Part shown: piece after piece, positions 1 through 9,885 of the stretch | Numbering within the stretch: position 1 is the first letter of the stretch | Layout: every line of letters starts with the position of its first letter | Source of the DNA: Desulfobacca acetoxidans DSM 11109 | GTDB lineage: Bacteria; Desulfobacterota; Desulfobaccia; Desulfobaccales; Desulfobaccaceae | Assembly: GCF_000195295.1 (NCBI RefSeq) | Contig: NC_015388.1 | Span: 2,542,001-2,606,000, forward strand | DNA length: 64,000 nucleotides | Reading direction: 5' to 3' | Made by a program: the position numbers and the translations under genes | The notes under the pieces: model-generated | What the model was told of the DNA's origin: nothing | The model's database searches: none | The model's input: the letters and a program-made list of their open reading frames with translations, nothing else

Positions 1-1
1 A

Positions 2-139
2 AAGGCCACACAGATATTGGGTGCGGCTCAAACCCTTATGAAGGCTTCCGAAGACAATCCGGAGACAACCGGTGTTGAAGAAATAGGTAATTTGGAGACC
101 GGTTCCAACGATGTGGTCCAGGATGCCGATCAGGTATGA
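2..139 (+). CDS. C-terminal end of an upstream gene, probably NusA (partial)
   Basis: The window opens inside a plus-strand reading frame that runs 45 codons to a TGA at 137-139. The visible tail is acidic and low in complexity after a short helical stretch (ILGAAQTLM). NusA proteins of this lineage often end in such a variable acidic extension, and nusA usually stands just before infB, so NusA is the best guess. That is synteny only: none of the S1 or KH domains lies inside the window. A YlxR gene, common between nusA and infB, is not seen in the following 210 bases. Confidence 0.45.
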   Translation, partial: KATQILGAAQTLMKASEDNPETTGVEEIGNLETGSNDVVQDADQV

Positions 140-191
140 GACTAGGATGTTTTTACCTGGATACACAAAAGGTAACTCTTCAGTTGTTTGA

Positions 192-210
192 GGCGAATAC
201 AAGATTCGCC
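192..210. repeat. Perfect 7-bp hairpin between the upstream gene and infB
   Basis: GGCGAAT at 192-198 and ATTCGCC at 204-210 form a perfect inverted repeat around the 5-base loop ACAAG. No T-run follows, so it does not look like an intrinsic terminator. Hairpins of this type (GGCGAAT...ATTCGCC) resemble dispersed intergenic palindromes known in many bacteria. It could also attenuate or process the mRNA ahead of infB. Nothing else is evident in the 140-349 gap. Confidence 0.5.
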
Positions 211-349
211 CCTGTGGATGGGACTGTCGGTGCTGTAACGCTGGATGGTGAGCATTCCCCACCATTCCTTGATCTATTCTTTCAGATAGCTGAAGTATTA
301 CCACAAAAAAACTATTTAACTCGTTTCTGCTACAAGGATAAAAATATTT

Positions 350-3211
350 ATGGCCAAAACCAGGGTTACGCATTTAGCCAAAGAATTTAATCTGGATGTT
401 AAAGAACTTATTTTGCGCTTGCGGGAAATAAACATCGAGGTGGAGAACTATCTCAGCTCCATAGACGCTACCGATGTAGCCCGAGCCCGAGAAGTGCTCG
501 CTAAAACTGTACCTCTGGTTGAGGAGCAACGGGTAGGATCGAATGTGAAACGTCGTCGAACATTGGCCAGACCGAAACCGATGTCAGAAAAAACCTCTGT
601 TTCTGCATTTCGCGCCGGTCAAACTGTAGAGCAGGGATCTATCTTGCCGTCTGATAGTCCTGTTGCTGAAATCCAAGCACTACCGCCAGATGCCCCAGTT
701 GCCGCTGTAAAGCCTGGAAAGCCTTTGGCAGCGCCGCCGAAGCGGCGTAGAACCGTCGATAAACCGGCCAAAATCATTGCCTTGCCGGAAGCTCCAAAAA
801 AACCAGTCACGGTCGTAGAAGAGGCGCCGGCCGAGATTGCCCCTGAAATTCAAATACCGATCCAGTTAGAAATAAAGTCTGAGACCCCTGCTGCTTACCC
901 CGCTGAGCAGGTTGAGGTTCAGCCCGATGGAATGCCGCTTACCGTGGAACCTGAAGAGACGACGGTTGCTCCTGAGATTAGTGGCCGAAAATCTTCCAGA
1001 CTGGCAGAGGCCAAAACTCCGGATGCTTCTATGGCTTTGAAGCGCCAGAAAGCCAAGAAGGCCAGGAAAGATACTCCAGCACGTATCATCAGTCTACCCC
1101 CGGTGGAGGAGGCGGCTGCTCCTGTGGCAACCTCTACGCCAGCCCGCAGAACTCCCCGAGTAATTGAAATCACCAAGACCAAAGAAGAAAAACCCGTAGT
1201 GGCGGTAGCTGATAAGGAAGAAAAAAAAGGCAGGGTCAAAAAGAAACGCGGCAAAAAACCGGGGGCAGCAGAAGATGACGCTTCCAAGAAAAAAGCCTTC
1301 CGGAAAAAGGAAATCAGAGAAGGTGCCGAGCTCTACGAGGGCAAAGAGGCGGAAAGTATCGGGGGGGTTAAGAAGAAAGGGGTTAGGAAGGCTATCCGCA
1401 AGATGGCCAAGACCGAGTTGACGGTTCCTAAGGCCATAAAACGCCGGGTCAAAGTGGGGGACGCCATCACCGTAGGGGAATTGGCCAAAAAGATGGGCAT
1501 CAAGTTCAGTGAATTGGTCAAGAAGCTTATGGGACTAGGCATTATGGCCAACATTAATCAACCCTTGGATTATGATGCGGCGGTTTTGGTTGCCAGCGAA
1601 TTCGGATACGAGGTAGAACGGGCGACTCTCCTTGAAGAAGATATCCTCAATCTTCCAACCAAAGAAGAGGGTGAGCTCCTGCCCCGGCCACCCGTAGTGA
1701 CCATTATGGGCCATGTTGATCATGGCAAAACTTCGTTATTGGACGCCATCCGGCAAAGTCATCTGATTGATCGCGAGGCGGGCGGCATAACCCAGCATAT
1801 CGGCGCCTACCAGGTTTCTTTCGATCATGGGGAAGTAGTCTTTTTAGATACACCCGGCCATGAAGCCTTTACTGCCATGCGCGCCCGGGGTGCTCAGGTC
1901 ACTGACATAGTTGTCCTAGTTGTAGCTGCTGATGACGGCGTCATGCCGCAGACCCTGGAAGCCATCAATCACGCCAAGGCTGCCGGAGTGCCCTTGGTAG
2001 TGGCGGTGAATAAAATTGACAAACCGGACGCTAATCCCGATCGGGTGAAGCGGGAACTGGCCGATCGCGGGGTTGTCCCGGAAGAATGGGGCGGCGATGT
2101 GCAGTTTGCTGAGGTCTCCGCCAAAAAAATTATCGGGATCGATGACCTCTTGGAAAAAATCCTCCTGCAGGCCGAAATCCTTGAGCTTAAATCTAACTCC
2201 GACACTCTGGCCCGGGGGCGGATTATCGAGGCCAAACTTGACAAAGGAAGGGGCGCCGTGGGAACAGTCCTGGTACAAAACGGCACCCTCAAGGCTGGTG
2301 ATGTCTTTGTCTGCGGACTGGAATACGGGCGGGTACGGGCTATGTTCGATGATCGGGGGCTGCGGGTGGAACAGGCTTCTCCCTCAACACCGGTTGAAGT
2401 ACAAGGGTTCAGTGGCGTTCCTCAGGCCGGAGATGAGTTCATTGTCTTGGAAAACGAACGCGTGGCCAAACAGGTAGCCCAGATGCGGCAACTGAAACAG
2501 CGGGAAGCTGCCATGGCCAGGCTCAGCAAGGTTACCCTGGAAAAGCTGTACGAACGTTTTCAGGAGGGTATGGTCAAAGAGCTCAATCTTATTTTAAAGG
2601 CTGACGTTCAAGGTTCTATCGAAGCCCTGACGCAGGCCTTGCAAGAGCTCGGCAACAAGGAAATCAAGGTCAACATCATCCATACGGGTGCCGGAGATAT
2701 TTCCGAAACCGATATCATGTTGGCCTCGGCCTCCAACGCCATTGTCATCGGCTTTAATGTCCGGGCCAATCCCAAGGCCCAGAGCCTGGCTGAGCAGGAG
2801 CAGGTGGACGTACGTTTCTATGATGTTATCTATAATCTAGTGAACGATGTGCATTCCGCCCTTGAAGGAATGTTGGAACCGATTTTTGAAGAACGCTCCC
2901 TCGGTCGCGTTGAGGTTCGCCAGGTCTTCACGATCTCTAAATTGGGTACTATTGCTGGATCCTACGTGTTGGATGGCAAAGTGGAACGGAATTCCTTGGT
3001 GCGGGTCAAACGCAATGATGCCGTCATCTATGAAGGCAAGATTGCTTCTCTAAAACGCTTTAAGGATGATGTCAAAGAAGTTCAGGCCGGGTATGAGTGC
3101 GGCATCGGCCTGGAGAAATTTAACGAGCTTCATCCGGGCGACATTATAGAGATTTACCAGATGGAGGAAATTAAGCCCCATCTGGCGCCGATTGCCAGCA
3201 AAACCGAATAG
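350..3211 (+). CDS. infB: Translation initiation factor IF-2
   Basis: GTPase that brings fMet-tRNA to the 30S subunit and promotes 50S joining. The 953-residue protein has the small N-terminal IF-2N fold ([15 protein letters not shown]), a long Lys/Pro/Ala-rich linker (about residues 60-370) and a second IF-2N module. The G domain follows, with its P-loop GHVDHGKT near residue 453, then DTPGHEAF and NKID, and the fMet-tRNA-binding C-terminal domains. Length is typical of the long IF-2 forms of deltaproteobacteria. The ATG follows a weak AAGGAT about 10 bases upstream. It is the first gene of a run with ylxP, rbfA, truB, rpsO and pnp. The linker is basic and repetitive but has no frame break. 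Confidence 0.97.
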   Translation: MAKTRVTHLAKEFNLDVKELILRLREINIEVENYLSSIDATDVARAREVLAKTVPLVEEQRVGSNVKRRRTLARPKPMSEKTSVSAFRAGQTVEQGSILPSDSPVAEIQALPPDAPVAAVKPGKPLAAPPKRRRTVDKPAKIIALPEAPKKPVTVVEEAPAEIAPEIQIPIQLEIKSETPAAYPAEQVEVQPDGMPLTVEPEETTVAPEISGRKSSRLAEAKTPDASMALKRQKAKKARKDTPARIISLPPVEEAAAPVATSTPARRTPRVIEITKTKEEKPVVAVADKEEKKGRVKKKRGKKPGAAEDDASKKKAFRKKEIREGAELYEGKEAESIGGVKKKGVRKAIRKMAKTELTVPKAIKRRVKVGDAITVGELAKKMGIKFSELVKKLMGLGIMANINQPLDYDAAVLVASEFGYEVERATLLEEDILNLPTKEEGELLPRPPVVTIMGHVDHGKTSLLDAIRQSHLIDREAGGITQHIGAYQVSFDHGEVVFLDTPGHEAFTAMRARGAQVTDIVVLVVAADDGVMPQTLEAINHAKAAGVPLVVAVNKIDKPDANPDRVKRELADRGVVPEEWGGDVQFAEVSAKKIIGIDDLLEKILLQAEILELKSNSDTLARGRIIEAKLDKGRGAVGTVLVQNGTLKAGDVFVCGLEYGRVRAMFDDRGLRVEQASPSTPVEVQGFSGVPQAGDEFIVLENERVAKQVAQMRQLKQREAAMARLSKVTLEKLYERFQEGMVKELNLILKADVQGSIEALTQALQELGNKEIKVNIIHTGAGDISETDIMLASASNAIVIGFNVRANPKAQSLAEQEQVDVRFYDVIYNLVNDVHSALEGMLEPIFEERSLGRVEVRQVFTISKLGTIAGSYVLDGKVERNSLVRVKRNDAVIYEGKIASLKRFKDDVKEVQAGYECGIGLEKFNELHPGDIIEIYQMEEIKPHLAPIASKTE

Positions 3212-3226
3212 CCCCCTTCCCCGCCT

Positions 3227-3514
3227 ATGATCGTTGCGATGGCTTGCATAACCCTGCATCTGCCTGAAAACCGTTCGCTCAAAGGCAAACGCAGTGTATT
3301 GAAGAGTCTGATCGAAAAGATCAGGCATCGATACAACGCCGCCATTGCCGAAGTTGACGATCACGATCTGTGGCAGCAGGCAAAATTAGGCCTAGCACTG
3401 GTGAGCAACGACTCTCAATTATTAGATGCTATGATCACAAAAATTATTCGCTATATCGAAGATCAGCATGTGGCGCAGGTGGTCGACTCCCAAGTGGAAC
3501 TCTGGCATTGGTAG
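3227..3514 (+). CDS. ylxP: YlxP/DUF503 family protein
   Basis: A 95-residue protein with the DUF503 hallmarks: an opening beta strand (MIVAMACITLHLPENRSLKGKR), the conserved SLKGKRSVLKSLIEKIR helix, an EVDDHDLWQQAKLGLALVSND core and a final beta strand. The family almost always lies between infB and rbfA in bacteria, as here, with 15 bases after infB. Its role is linked to ribosome or 30S maturation by position, but no precise biochemical function is established. The next ORF can be read from inside its end, but the preferred rbfA start lies 40 bases beyond the stop. Confidence 0.9.
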   Translation: MIVAMACITLHLPENRSLKGKRSVLKSLIEKIRHRYNAAIAEVDDHDLWQQAKLGLALVSNDSQLLDAMITKIIRYIEDQHVAQVVDSQVELWHW

Positions 3515-3554
3515 CTATGCAGTTTCCAACGTCCCAGCAATGGAAGATATTCTG

Positions 3555-3938
3555 ATGCTTACAGATTATAAGAGGCGCGATCGAATCGGAGAATTGCTGC
3601 GGGAAAAGATTGCCCTTATTTTACTGCGCAAGAGCCGCGATCCTCGGTTGCAGCAGATCACTATTACCAGCGTCGCGATTAGCGATGATCTGCGGCGCGC
3701 CAAGGTTTACTATCTAACCCGCGGGCAGGAGGCGGAAGTCCCCGCCAATCAGAAGGCATTGCAAAAGGCCTCGGGTTTCATTAAGCAGGAGTTGGCGCAG
3801 GAACATATCCTGCGAGTGATGCCGGAATTGATTTTTCAGCTTGACGACTCCTGGCGCCGCGGCGAGCGGGTGGATTCTCTCCTGCGGCGACTTGGCCAAG
3901 AGTCCACTCCCCCCGATGATTCCCAGGGATCGTCATGA
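3555..3938 (+). CDS. rbfA: Ribosome-binding factor A
   Basis: RbfA assists late 16S rRNA 5'-end maturation of the 30S subunit. The protein opens with the typical RRDRIGELLREKIALILL helix, continues with SRDPRLQQITITSVAISDDLRRAKVYY and ends with the KH-like IKQELAQEHILRVMPELIFQLDDSWRRGERVDSLL. The frame is open further upstream to 3468, but the ATG at 3555 is preferred because GGAAG lies 8 bases before it and it places the family N-terminus correctly. The ATG at 3540 is the alternative. Its TGA overlaps the truB ATG (ATGA), which suggests translational coupling. Confidence 0.93.
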   Translation: MLTDYKRRDRIGELLREKIALILLRKSRDPRLQQITITSVAISDDLRRAKVYYLTRGQEAEVPANQKALQKASGFIKQELAQEHILRVMPELIFQLDDSWRRGERVDSLLRRLGQESTPPDDSQGSS

Positions 3939-4849
3939 ACCCAAAGCCCCAGGGAATTATTGTTATCGACAAACCGGCCGGACCTTCCTCTTTTGGAGTA
4001 GTAAAGGCCGTCCGACGACTCTTGAAAGTAAAGAAGATCGGTCACTTGGGAACCCTGGATCCCTTTGCCGTCGGAGTGCTGCCTCTTTGTCTGAATGAAG
4101 CCACCAAGCTTGTTCCCTTCTTGATCGATGCTCCCAAGACCTATAGGGCCACCATCGTCCTGGGAACTGAAACCAATACCCAGGATAGTACCGGTGAAGT
4201 AATAGCGCACTGCCCGCAACTACCTGCTCCGGAAGAAGTTTATCGAGTCGCCGCGACGTTCATCGGAGAGCAATGGCAGACTCCGCCGTTGTTCTCGGCA
4301 CTTCACTACCAGGGGCAGCGCCTCTACCAATTGGCCCGACAGGGAACCCTTATTGATATTCCGGCAAGGCGGATTAGTATTCTAGACCTGTCGGTAGAAT
4401 CAGTGAATCTTCCGGAACTTATCATGACGGTAACGTGTTCCAAGGGCACCTATATCCGCACCCTGGCGGCTGATATCGGTTCCCGTCTGGGCTGTGGTGC
4501 TCACCTCAAAGCCCTGCAACGTCAGCGGGTTGGTCCTTTTACTCTCGACCAGGCCATATGTCTTTCCAGCAACCCGGACGAAGCAGATGTGCCTGGGCTC
4601 CTCGACCATCTTATTCCTCTTGTCGATTGTCTGCCACACCTGCCAACACTAGAGGTAGATTCCGGGATGACTGCCAAGCTGCGGCAGGGACAATCCATGC
4701 TGCTGGATGGGAAACTGATGGAGATGACCTGGGCCCGACCGGAAGAGCGATTAAAAGTTGTCTGTGAGCGCAGCCTCATAGCCGTTGCCGAGGTCAGAGA
4801 TAGTGTTTCAGCAAGAAAAGTGCAACCTGTGCGAGTATTTAATCCCTGA
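3935..4849 (+). CDS. truB: tRNA pseudouridine-55 synthase
   Basis: Converts U55 of the tRNA T-loop to pseudouridine. The 304-residue protein carries the N-terminal GIIVIDKPAGPSSF motif, the catalytic motif GHLGTLDPFAVGVLPLC, whose Asp is the nucleophile, the RIGALHY-equivalent FSALHYQGQRLYQLAR, and the SKGTYIRTLAADIG motif. The C-terminal region holds a PUA-like extension. It overlaps rbfA by four bases and precedes the rpsO leader. All expected active-site residues are present. Confidence 0.97.
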   Translation: MNPKPQGIIVIDKPAGPSSFGVVKAVRRLLKVKKIGHLGTLDPFAVGVLPLCLNEATKLVPFLIDAPKTYRATIVLGTETNTQDSTGEVIAHCPQLPAPEEVYRVAATFIGEQWQTPPLFSALHYQGQRLYQLARQGTLIDIPARRISILDLSVESVNLPELIMTVTCSKGTYIRTLAADIGSRLGCGAHLKALQRQRVGPFTLDQAICLSSNPDEADVPGLLDHLIPLVDCLPHLPTLEVDSGMTAKLRQGQSMLLDGKLMEMTWARPEERLKVVCERSLIAVAEVRDSVSARKVQPVRVFNP

Positions 4850-4868
4850 TAGAAGGGCATCTCATCCG

Positions 4869-4886
4869 GTCCAGGCGATGCTGGAC
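4869..4886 (+). promoter_or_regulatory. Hairpin in the rpsO leader, candidate S15 autoregulatory element
   Basis: GTCCAG (4869-4874) and CTGGAC (4881-4886) form a perfect 6-bp stem with loop GCGATG, 45 bases before the rpsO GTG. No T-run follows, so a terminator is unlikely. In several bacteria S15 represses its own mRNA through leader structures, and this is the only clear structure between truB and rpsO. Assigning it to S15 is inference from position. Confidence 0.35.
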
Positions 4887-4930
4887 GATGTTCCATTTAT
4901 ATATGAATAATATTTCTGAGGAGGTAGAAC

Positions 4931-5200
4931 GTGGCATTAAACGTTGAACAGAAGAGTAATATCATCAATCGGTTCCGACTGCATGAAGCAGATACCGGAT
5001 CACCGGAGGTGCAGGTAGCTATCCTGAGCGAACGCATCAGTTATCTGACCGATCATTTTAAAACTCACGCCAAGGATCACCATTCCCGGCGCGGTTTAAT
5101 CAAGCTGGTGGGTCAACGGCGGCGTCTGCTCAATTATCTAAAAAAGAAGGATATTGAACGTTATCGCAGTCTTATCGATCAGTTAGGCCTGCGGAAATAA
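4931..5200 (+). CDS. rpsO: 30S ribosomal protein S15
   Basis: Primary 16S rRNA-binding protein of the 30S platform, also contacting the 50S subunit in bridge B4. It has 89 residues, the normal length, with [19 protein letters not shown], the H..DHHSRRGL signature and the C-terminal [12 protein letters not shown]. The start is GTG at 4931, preceded by an excellent GAGGAGGT Shine-Dalgarno 6 bases upstream. The last base of its TAA is the first base of the pnp ATG (TAATG). Confidence 0.98.
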   Translation: MALNVEQKSNIINRFRLHEADTGSPEVQVAILSERISYLTDHFKTHAKDHHSRRGLIKLVGQRRRLLNYLKKKDIERYRSLIDQLGLRK

Positions 5201-7335
5201 TGGCCCAGCAAACGGAGGCGTTTACAAAGATTATGGCAAAAACCTTTGAAGTAGAGGTTGGAGGAAGAATTCTGGCCTTTGAAATTGACAAAATGGCGGC
5301 TCAGGCCAGCGGCGCGGTATTTGCCCGTTACGGCGACACCGGGGTACTGGTAACTGCGGTCGCGTCAGATCGCCTCCGCGAAGGCATCGACTTTCTGCCC
5401 CTCACGGTGGATTATTTGGAAATGTCTTATGCAGCCGGCCGGATACCTGGGGGTTTCTTCCGTCGGGAGATTGGCCGTCCGAGTGAAAAGGAGACCCTGA
5501 CCTCACGGCTGATTGATCGTCCCATCCGCCCTCTGTTCCCCAAAGGCTTCTTTCACGAATTACAGATTATTGCGACGGTGCTCTCCGTCGATATGGAAAA
5601 CGATCCGGACATTATCGCCTTAAACGGTGCCTCTGCGGCCCTGGCAATTTCGGATATCCCCTTTCAGGGTCCGATTGCCGCAGTCCGGATGGGCAAAGTT
5701 GGCGGCGAACTGATGGTCAACCCGACTATTTCACAACTTAAAGAAAGCACCCTCAATCTTATCGTCGCCGGCTCCAATGACGCCCTGGTGATGGTAGAGG
5801 GTGGGGCTGAACTGGCCTCAGAAGAAGAGATCCTGGAGGCCCTGTTCACCGCGCACGCCGAGATGCAGCCGATCCTGAGATTGCAAGAGCAGATGCGGGT
5901 CGAAGCGGGCAAAACCAAAAGACCTGTTTCAGAGATAATCATCGATGAGACCCTGAAAACCAGGGTGGAGGAACTGAGTCGGGCGTTAATCCTCCAAGCT
6001 ATAGCCCAAGCAGAAAAAAAGGTCCGCCACCAGGCGATGGAGGATGGTCTGCAGACAGTCCTCACAACTCTGGAGTCTGAATACGAAGGACGTGAAAAAG
6101 AAATTACCGGATTTTATCATGACTTAGAAAAGACCCTGGTACGGGACCTAGTGCTTAATCAAAAACGGCGGATCGACGGCCGCAGCTATACCGACATTCG
6201 ACCCATCTCCTGTGAAGTAGGGCTCCTCAGCCGGACGCACGGTTCAGCGTTGTTTTCCCGGGGCGAAACCCAGGCCCTGGCTGTCGCCACCTTGGGAACC
6301 GTCTCTGATGAACAGCGTATTGAGACGCTTACCGGAGACACCTTCAAGGCTTTTATGCTGCATTATAATTTCCCTCCTTACAGCGTCGGCGAAACCCGGA
6401 TGCTGCGGGGACCAAGCCGCCGCGAAATCGGTCATGGAGCCCTGGCAGAGCGGGCCCTCAGTCGGGTTCTGCCCCAACCCGAGGAATTTCCTTATACTAT
6501 TCGCGTTGTTTCCGAAATCCTTTCCTCAAATGGTTCTTCCTCCATGGCCACTGTCTGCGGTGGCTCCTTGGCCATGATGGACGCCGGCATTCCCATTAAA
6601 GCTCCGGTGGCCGGGGTGGCCATGGGACTCATTAAAGAGGAGAATAATATCGCCATCCTGTCTGACATCTTAGGCGACGAAGATCATTTAGGGGATATGG
6701 ATTTTAAAGTAGCGGGCACGGCTGCGGGTATCACCGCCCTTCAGATGGACATCAAGATCGGCGGTATCAATCGGGAGATCATGAGCCAGGCGCTGCACCA
6801 GGCACGGGAAGCCAGGCTGCACATCCTGAGTCGAATGAATGAGGCCATCGACCAGCCACGGACTCAACTCAAAGAGAACGCTCCTAAAATCGTCGTGATG
6901 ACCATTAATCCCGATAAGATTCGGGAGGTAATCGGACCCGGCGGCAAAACGGTGAAAAACATCGTGGCTGTTACGGGCGCCAAAATTGACATCGAAGATG
7001 ATGGCCGGATTCATATCGCCTCGCCGGACGCCCTGGCTGCCAACCAGGCCATTCGAATGATCCAGGAACTCACCCAAGAACCGGAAATTGGACAGTTATA
7101 CCGCGGAAAGGTTAAGAAGATTGTCGATTTCGGTGCCTTCGTAGAGATCCTGCCCGGCACCGACGGTCTGGTCCACATCTCGGAATTGGATAAACAGCGG
7201 GTCAAAAAGGTAACCGACATCCTCAAAGAAGGCGACGAAGTCCTGGTAAAAGTGTTAGATGTCGATCGACAGGGAAAAATCCGCCTGTCACGTAAAGCGG
7301 CGTTGGATCTCGATCAGGATTCGGTAAATCCTTAA
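5200..7335 (+). CDS. pnp: Polyribonucleotide nucleotidyltransferase (PNPase)
   Basis: 3'-5' phosphorolytic exoribonuclease of RNA turnover. Two RNase PH-like domains ([21 protein letters not shown]; then [20 protein letters not shown] and [10 protein letters not shown]) are joined by an all-alpha region and followed by a KH domain ([12 protein letters not shown]) and an S1 domain ([20 protein letters not shown]). At 711 residues the length is standard. ATG 5200 overlaps the rpsO stop and would be coupled. ATG 5233 ([11 protein letters not shown]) matches the usual family N-terminus better but has its GGAGG 14 bases away, so the start is uncertain. Confidence 0.97.
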   Translation: MAQQTEAFTKIMAKTFEVEVGGRILAFEIDKMAAQASGAVFARYGDTGVLVTAVASDRLREGIDFLPLTVDYLEMSYAAGRIPGGFFRREIGRPSEKETLTSRLIDRPIRPLFPKGFFHELQIIATVLSVDMENDPDIIALNGASAALAISDIPFQGPIAAVRMGKVGGELMVNPTISQLKESTLNLIVAGSNDALVMVEGGAELASEEEILEALFTAHAEMQPILRLQEQMRVEAGKTKRPVSEIIIDETLKTRVEELSRALILQAIAQAEKKVRHQAMEDGLQTVLTTLESEYEGREKEITGFYHDLEKTLVRDLVLNQKRRIDGRSYTDIRPISCEVGLLSRTHGSALFSRGETQALAVATLGTVSDEQRIETLTGDTFKAFMLHYNFPPYSVGETRMLRGPSRREIGHGALAERALSRVLPQPEEFPYTIRVVSEILSSNGSSSMATVCGGSLAMMDAGIPIKAPVAGVAMGLIKEENNIAILSDILGDEDHLGDMDFKVAGTAAGITALQMDIKIGGINREIMSQALHQAREARLHILSRMNEAIDQPRTQLKENAPKIVVMTINPDKIREVIGPGGKTVKNIVAVTGAKIDIEDDGRIHIASPDALAANQAIRMIQELTQEPEIGQLYRGKVKKIVDFGAFVEILPGTDGLVHISELDKQRVKKVTDILKEGDEVLVKVLDVDRQGKIRLSRKAALDLDQDSVNP

Positions 7336-7351
7336 AAGGCGCTCCCACGAA

Positions 7352-8596
7352 ATGTATCAGAAAACCGTACTGCCCCATGGCGTCCGGGTGGTAACCGAGG
7401 CGCTTCCCCATTTTCATTCGGTTTCATTGGGAATCTGGCTTAACACCGGCTCTCGGGATGAGACCGCCGGAGAAAATGGCATGGCCCACTTCCTGGAACA
7501 TATGGCCTTCAAAGGAACAGGGCGCCGCTCGGCCAGCGAGCTGGCCTGTCAAATCGACCAGTTGGGGGGAACTGCCAATGCCTTTACCACCCAGGAAAAT
7601 ACCTGTTTTCACGGCAAGGTGTTGGCTGCTGAGCTTCCCCGACTCTTCGATCTGTTGAGCGATATCCTGCTCAACCCGGTGTATGATACTGCCGAATTAG
7701 AGAAGGAACGCCAGGTAATTCTCCAGGAAATCGATGAACTCGAAGATACTCCGGATGAATATGTCCATGTTCTCTTTAACCGGCATTTTTATGGTGACTC
7801 CGCCTTCGGTCGACCGATCATGGGCAGTGCTGATACCGTATGTAATTTTACCCGCCTGCTGCTTTTGGACTACCGCCAGTCCCATTACCACCCCCAAGAT
7901 ATAGTAATCGCTGCGGCTGGCCGCTTAGAGCATGAGGCCCTGGTAAATCTAGCCGCCGCCGCTTTTGGGGATTTCCACAATTGCCGCTGCTCCCGTCCAC
8001 GACAGAAGGTCGCCACCTATCCTGGGGCTCACAATTTCCTAAAGGATCTGGAACAGGTACATCTGGTCGCCGGCGGCAAGGCACCTGCCGCCGGAGAGGA
8101 CAGCCGGTATATGGCAATTCTGTTGAACCTGATCCTGGGCGGCAATATGAGTTCACGCCTTTTTCAAGAAATACGGGAGAGGCAGGGATTGTGCTACTCC
8201 ATTTATTCCTTCTTACACTGCTTCAGTGATGCTGGCCTATTAGCCATTAGCGCTTCCGTTAGTCCGGAAAATTTTGAGCAACTGCTAGACACCATTCGAC
8301 GTGAAATCGAGGCCCTGAAAACCACCGGAGTCTCCCCCCAGGAATTGCAGGCGGCGGTCGATTATTCCCGCGCCTCATTGTATCTGAGTGCCGAAGACAG
8401 CGACAATCGGATGATGCGGTTGGCCAGGAACGAACTTAGCTTCGGCCATTACCTCTCCTATGAGGAAATAATCGATCATCTGGCCAGTGTCACTCCCCAC
8501 CAGGTTATCGAAAAAGCTCAGGATTGGCTGGATCTGGGTAGCTGGCAAATCGTCTGCCTGGGGCCGCTCAAGGCATCTACTATTTCTATTGGCTGA
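7352..8596 (+). CDS. M16 family zinc metalloprotease
   Basis: Pitrilysin/processing-peptidase-type protease of 414 residues. The inverted zinc motif HFLEH lies at residues 46-50 (MAHFLEHMAFKGT), followed by the distal Glu region (ELEKERQVILQEIDELED). The C-terminal half has the family LILGGNMSSRLFQEIRE and GLCYSIYS segments. Members lie directly after pnp in many bacteria, as here with 16 bases between. The substrate is unknown. No signal peptide is seen, so the protein is probably cytoplasmic. AAGGCG lies a little upstream of the ATG as a modest ribosome site. Confidence 0.93.
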   Translation: MYQKTVLPHGVRVVTEALPHFHSVSLGIWLNTGSRDETAGENGMAHFLEHMAFKGTGRRSASELACQIDQLGGTANAFTTQENTCFHGKVLAAELPRLFDLLSDILLNPVYDTAELEKERQVILQEIDELEDTPDEYVHVLFNRHFYGDSAFGRPIMGSADTVCNFTRLLLLDYRQSHYHPQDIVIAAAGRLEHEALVNLAAAAFGDFHNCRCSRPRQKVATYPGAHNFLKDLEQVHLVAGGKAPAAGEDSRYMAILLNLILGGNMSSRLFQEIRERQGLCYSIYSFLHCFSDAGLLAISASVSPENFEQLLDTIRREIEALKTTGVSPQELQAAVDYSRASLYLSAEDSDNRMMRLARNELSFGHYLSYEEIIDHLASVTPHQVIEKAQDWLDLGSWQIVCLGPLKASTISIG

Positions 8597-8826
8597 ACAA
8601 CTATGGATTTATCCTGTTTTTGCCGATAGAATAATTGCATCGTAGGGGGATTGTCACTCTTGTCAAGTAGATAGTTTTTTGATACTAGTTTAACTACGAT
8701 GAATTATCTAACATTCGGCAGTTATAATTATTCCGACGCCCTGGCTCCTGCCGGTTCGTTACTGAAACCAGACCTAATGATACAGAGGGTATCCATCAAA
8801 CTGCGCCCGAACGATATGGCGGCGGG

Positions 8827-9885
8827 ATGAGAAAAGGCCTCTTGGCTGCCAGCGGTGGCGCAAACCGGAAGCTTGCTTTTGCCGATAATCAACTGGTGCA
8901 GATTCTTTTCGGCCAGCAGTGCCAACATCTGCGGATTATTGACCGTCTGTTGCATATCAAAACGAATGTCCGGGGCAATGAGGTGATCCTGGAAGGAGCC
9001 GAACCCGCAGTTGAACTGGCCGGACGGACTTTGGAGGAGCTCTATGGCTTGATTCAGGCGGGCTATCCCATTACTGGCCAGGACGTTCAATACGCTCTGA
9101 GAATCCTCAAGGAGAACCAGGAAGCCGACCTCAAAAGTATCTTTCTGGATACGGTTTATATCACCGCCCTGAAGCGTCGCATCACGCCCAAAAGCCTCAA
9201 CCAGAAGCGTTACCTTCAGGCCATTCGCACTTATGACATGGTCTTCGGCATCGGTCCGGCCGGCACAGGCAAGACATATCTTGCCATGGCGATGGCGGTG
9301 GCGGCTTTAGTTAACAACGACTGCAACCGTATTGTCTTGACCCGGCCGGCAGTAGAAGCCGGAGAGAAATTGGGCTTCTTGCCCGGCGATCTGTTTGAAA
9401 AGGTCAATCCCTATCTGCGCCCGCTCTATGATGCCCTCCACGATATGATGGATTTTGACAAAGCCTCACAGCTTATGCAGCGCGGCGTTATTGAGGTAGC
9501 CCCCTTGGCTTTTATGCGCGGCCGCACCCTGAATAATGCCTTCGTAATATTAGACGAGGCCCAGAACACTACTTCGGAGCAGATGATGATGTTCCTCACC
9601 CGGCTGGGTTTTGGCTCTCGGGCCGTGATCACCGGCGATATTACGCAGGTTGATCTGCCTGCCGGAGCCAGCTCGGGCCTGAAAGAGGCTATAACGATAC
9701 TTCAAAATATCGATGGCATTGATTTTGTGTATTTTAATAAGAATGACGTGGTGCGCCATCCCCTGGTGCAGGATATCATATTAGCCTACGAAAACTTTCA
9801 ATCCCAGAAACACCGACCTGTTGCTCGAGAAACTGCCGCCTTGCGGTACGACGACGTTCATGATCGAAAAGAAAAACAACCATAA
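8827..9885 (+). CDS. phoH: PhoH-like ATPase
   Basis: PhoH/YbeZ-type P-loop ATPase linked to RNA metabolism. It has an N-terminal KH-like region (about residues 15-75), Walker A GPAGTGKT at 143-150, the RPAVEAGEKLGFLPGD motif, Walker B FVILDEAQN and sensor motif VITGDITQVDLP. At 352 residues it has family length. It heads the phoH-pgpH-ybeY-pdxJ cluster; PhoH and YbeY are functional partners in other bacteria. Its last 26 bases overlap the preferred pgpH start. The 230-base gap ahead of it, after the M16 protease, holds no clear gene or terminator. Confidence 0.94.
   Translation: MRKGLLAASGGANRKLAFADNQLVQILFGQQCQHLRIIDRLLHIKTNVRGNEVILEGAEPAVELAGRTLEELYGLIQAGYPITGQDVQYALRILKENQEADLKSIFLDTVYITALKRRITPKSLNQKRYLQAIRTYDMVFGIGPAGTGKTYLAMAMAVAALVNNDCNRIVLTRPAVEAGEKLGFLPGDLFEKVNPYLRPLYDALHDMMDFDKASQLMQRGVIEVAPLAFMRGRTLNNAFVILDEAQNTTSEQMMMFLTRLGFGSRAVITGDITQVDLPAGASSGLKEAITILQNIDGIDFVYFNKNDVVRHPLVQDIILAYENFQSQKHRPVARETAALRYDDVHDRKEKQP

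Noticed and set aside
136-390. 84-codon ORF between the upstream gene and infB, with an ATGA overlap at its start
   Set aside because: It runs through a perfect hairpin, overlaps the infB start, lacks YlxR motifs and has no independent ribosome site. Chance frame is more likely, though the ATGA overlap kept me from dismissing it at once.
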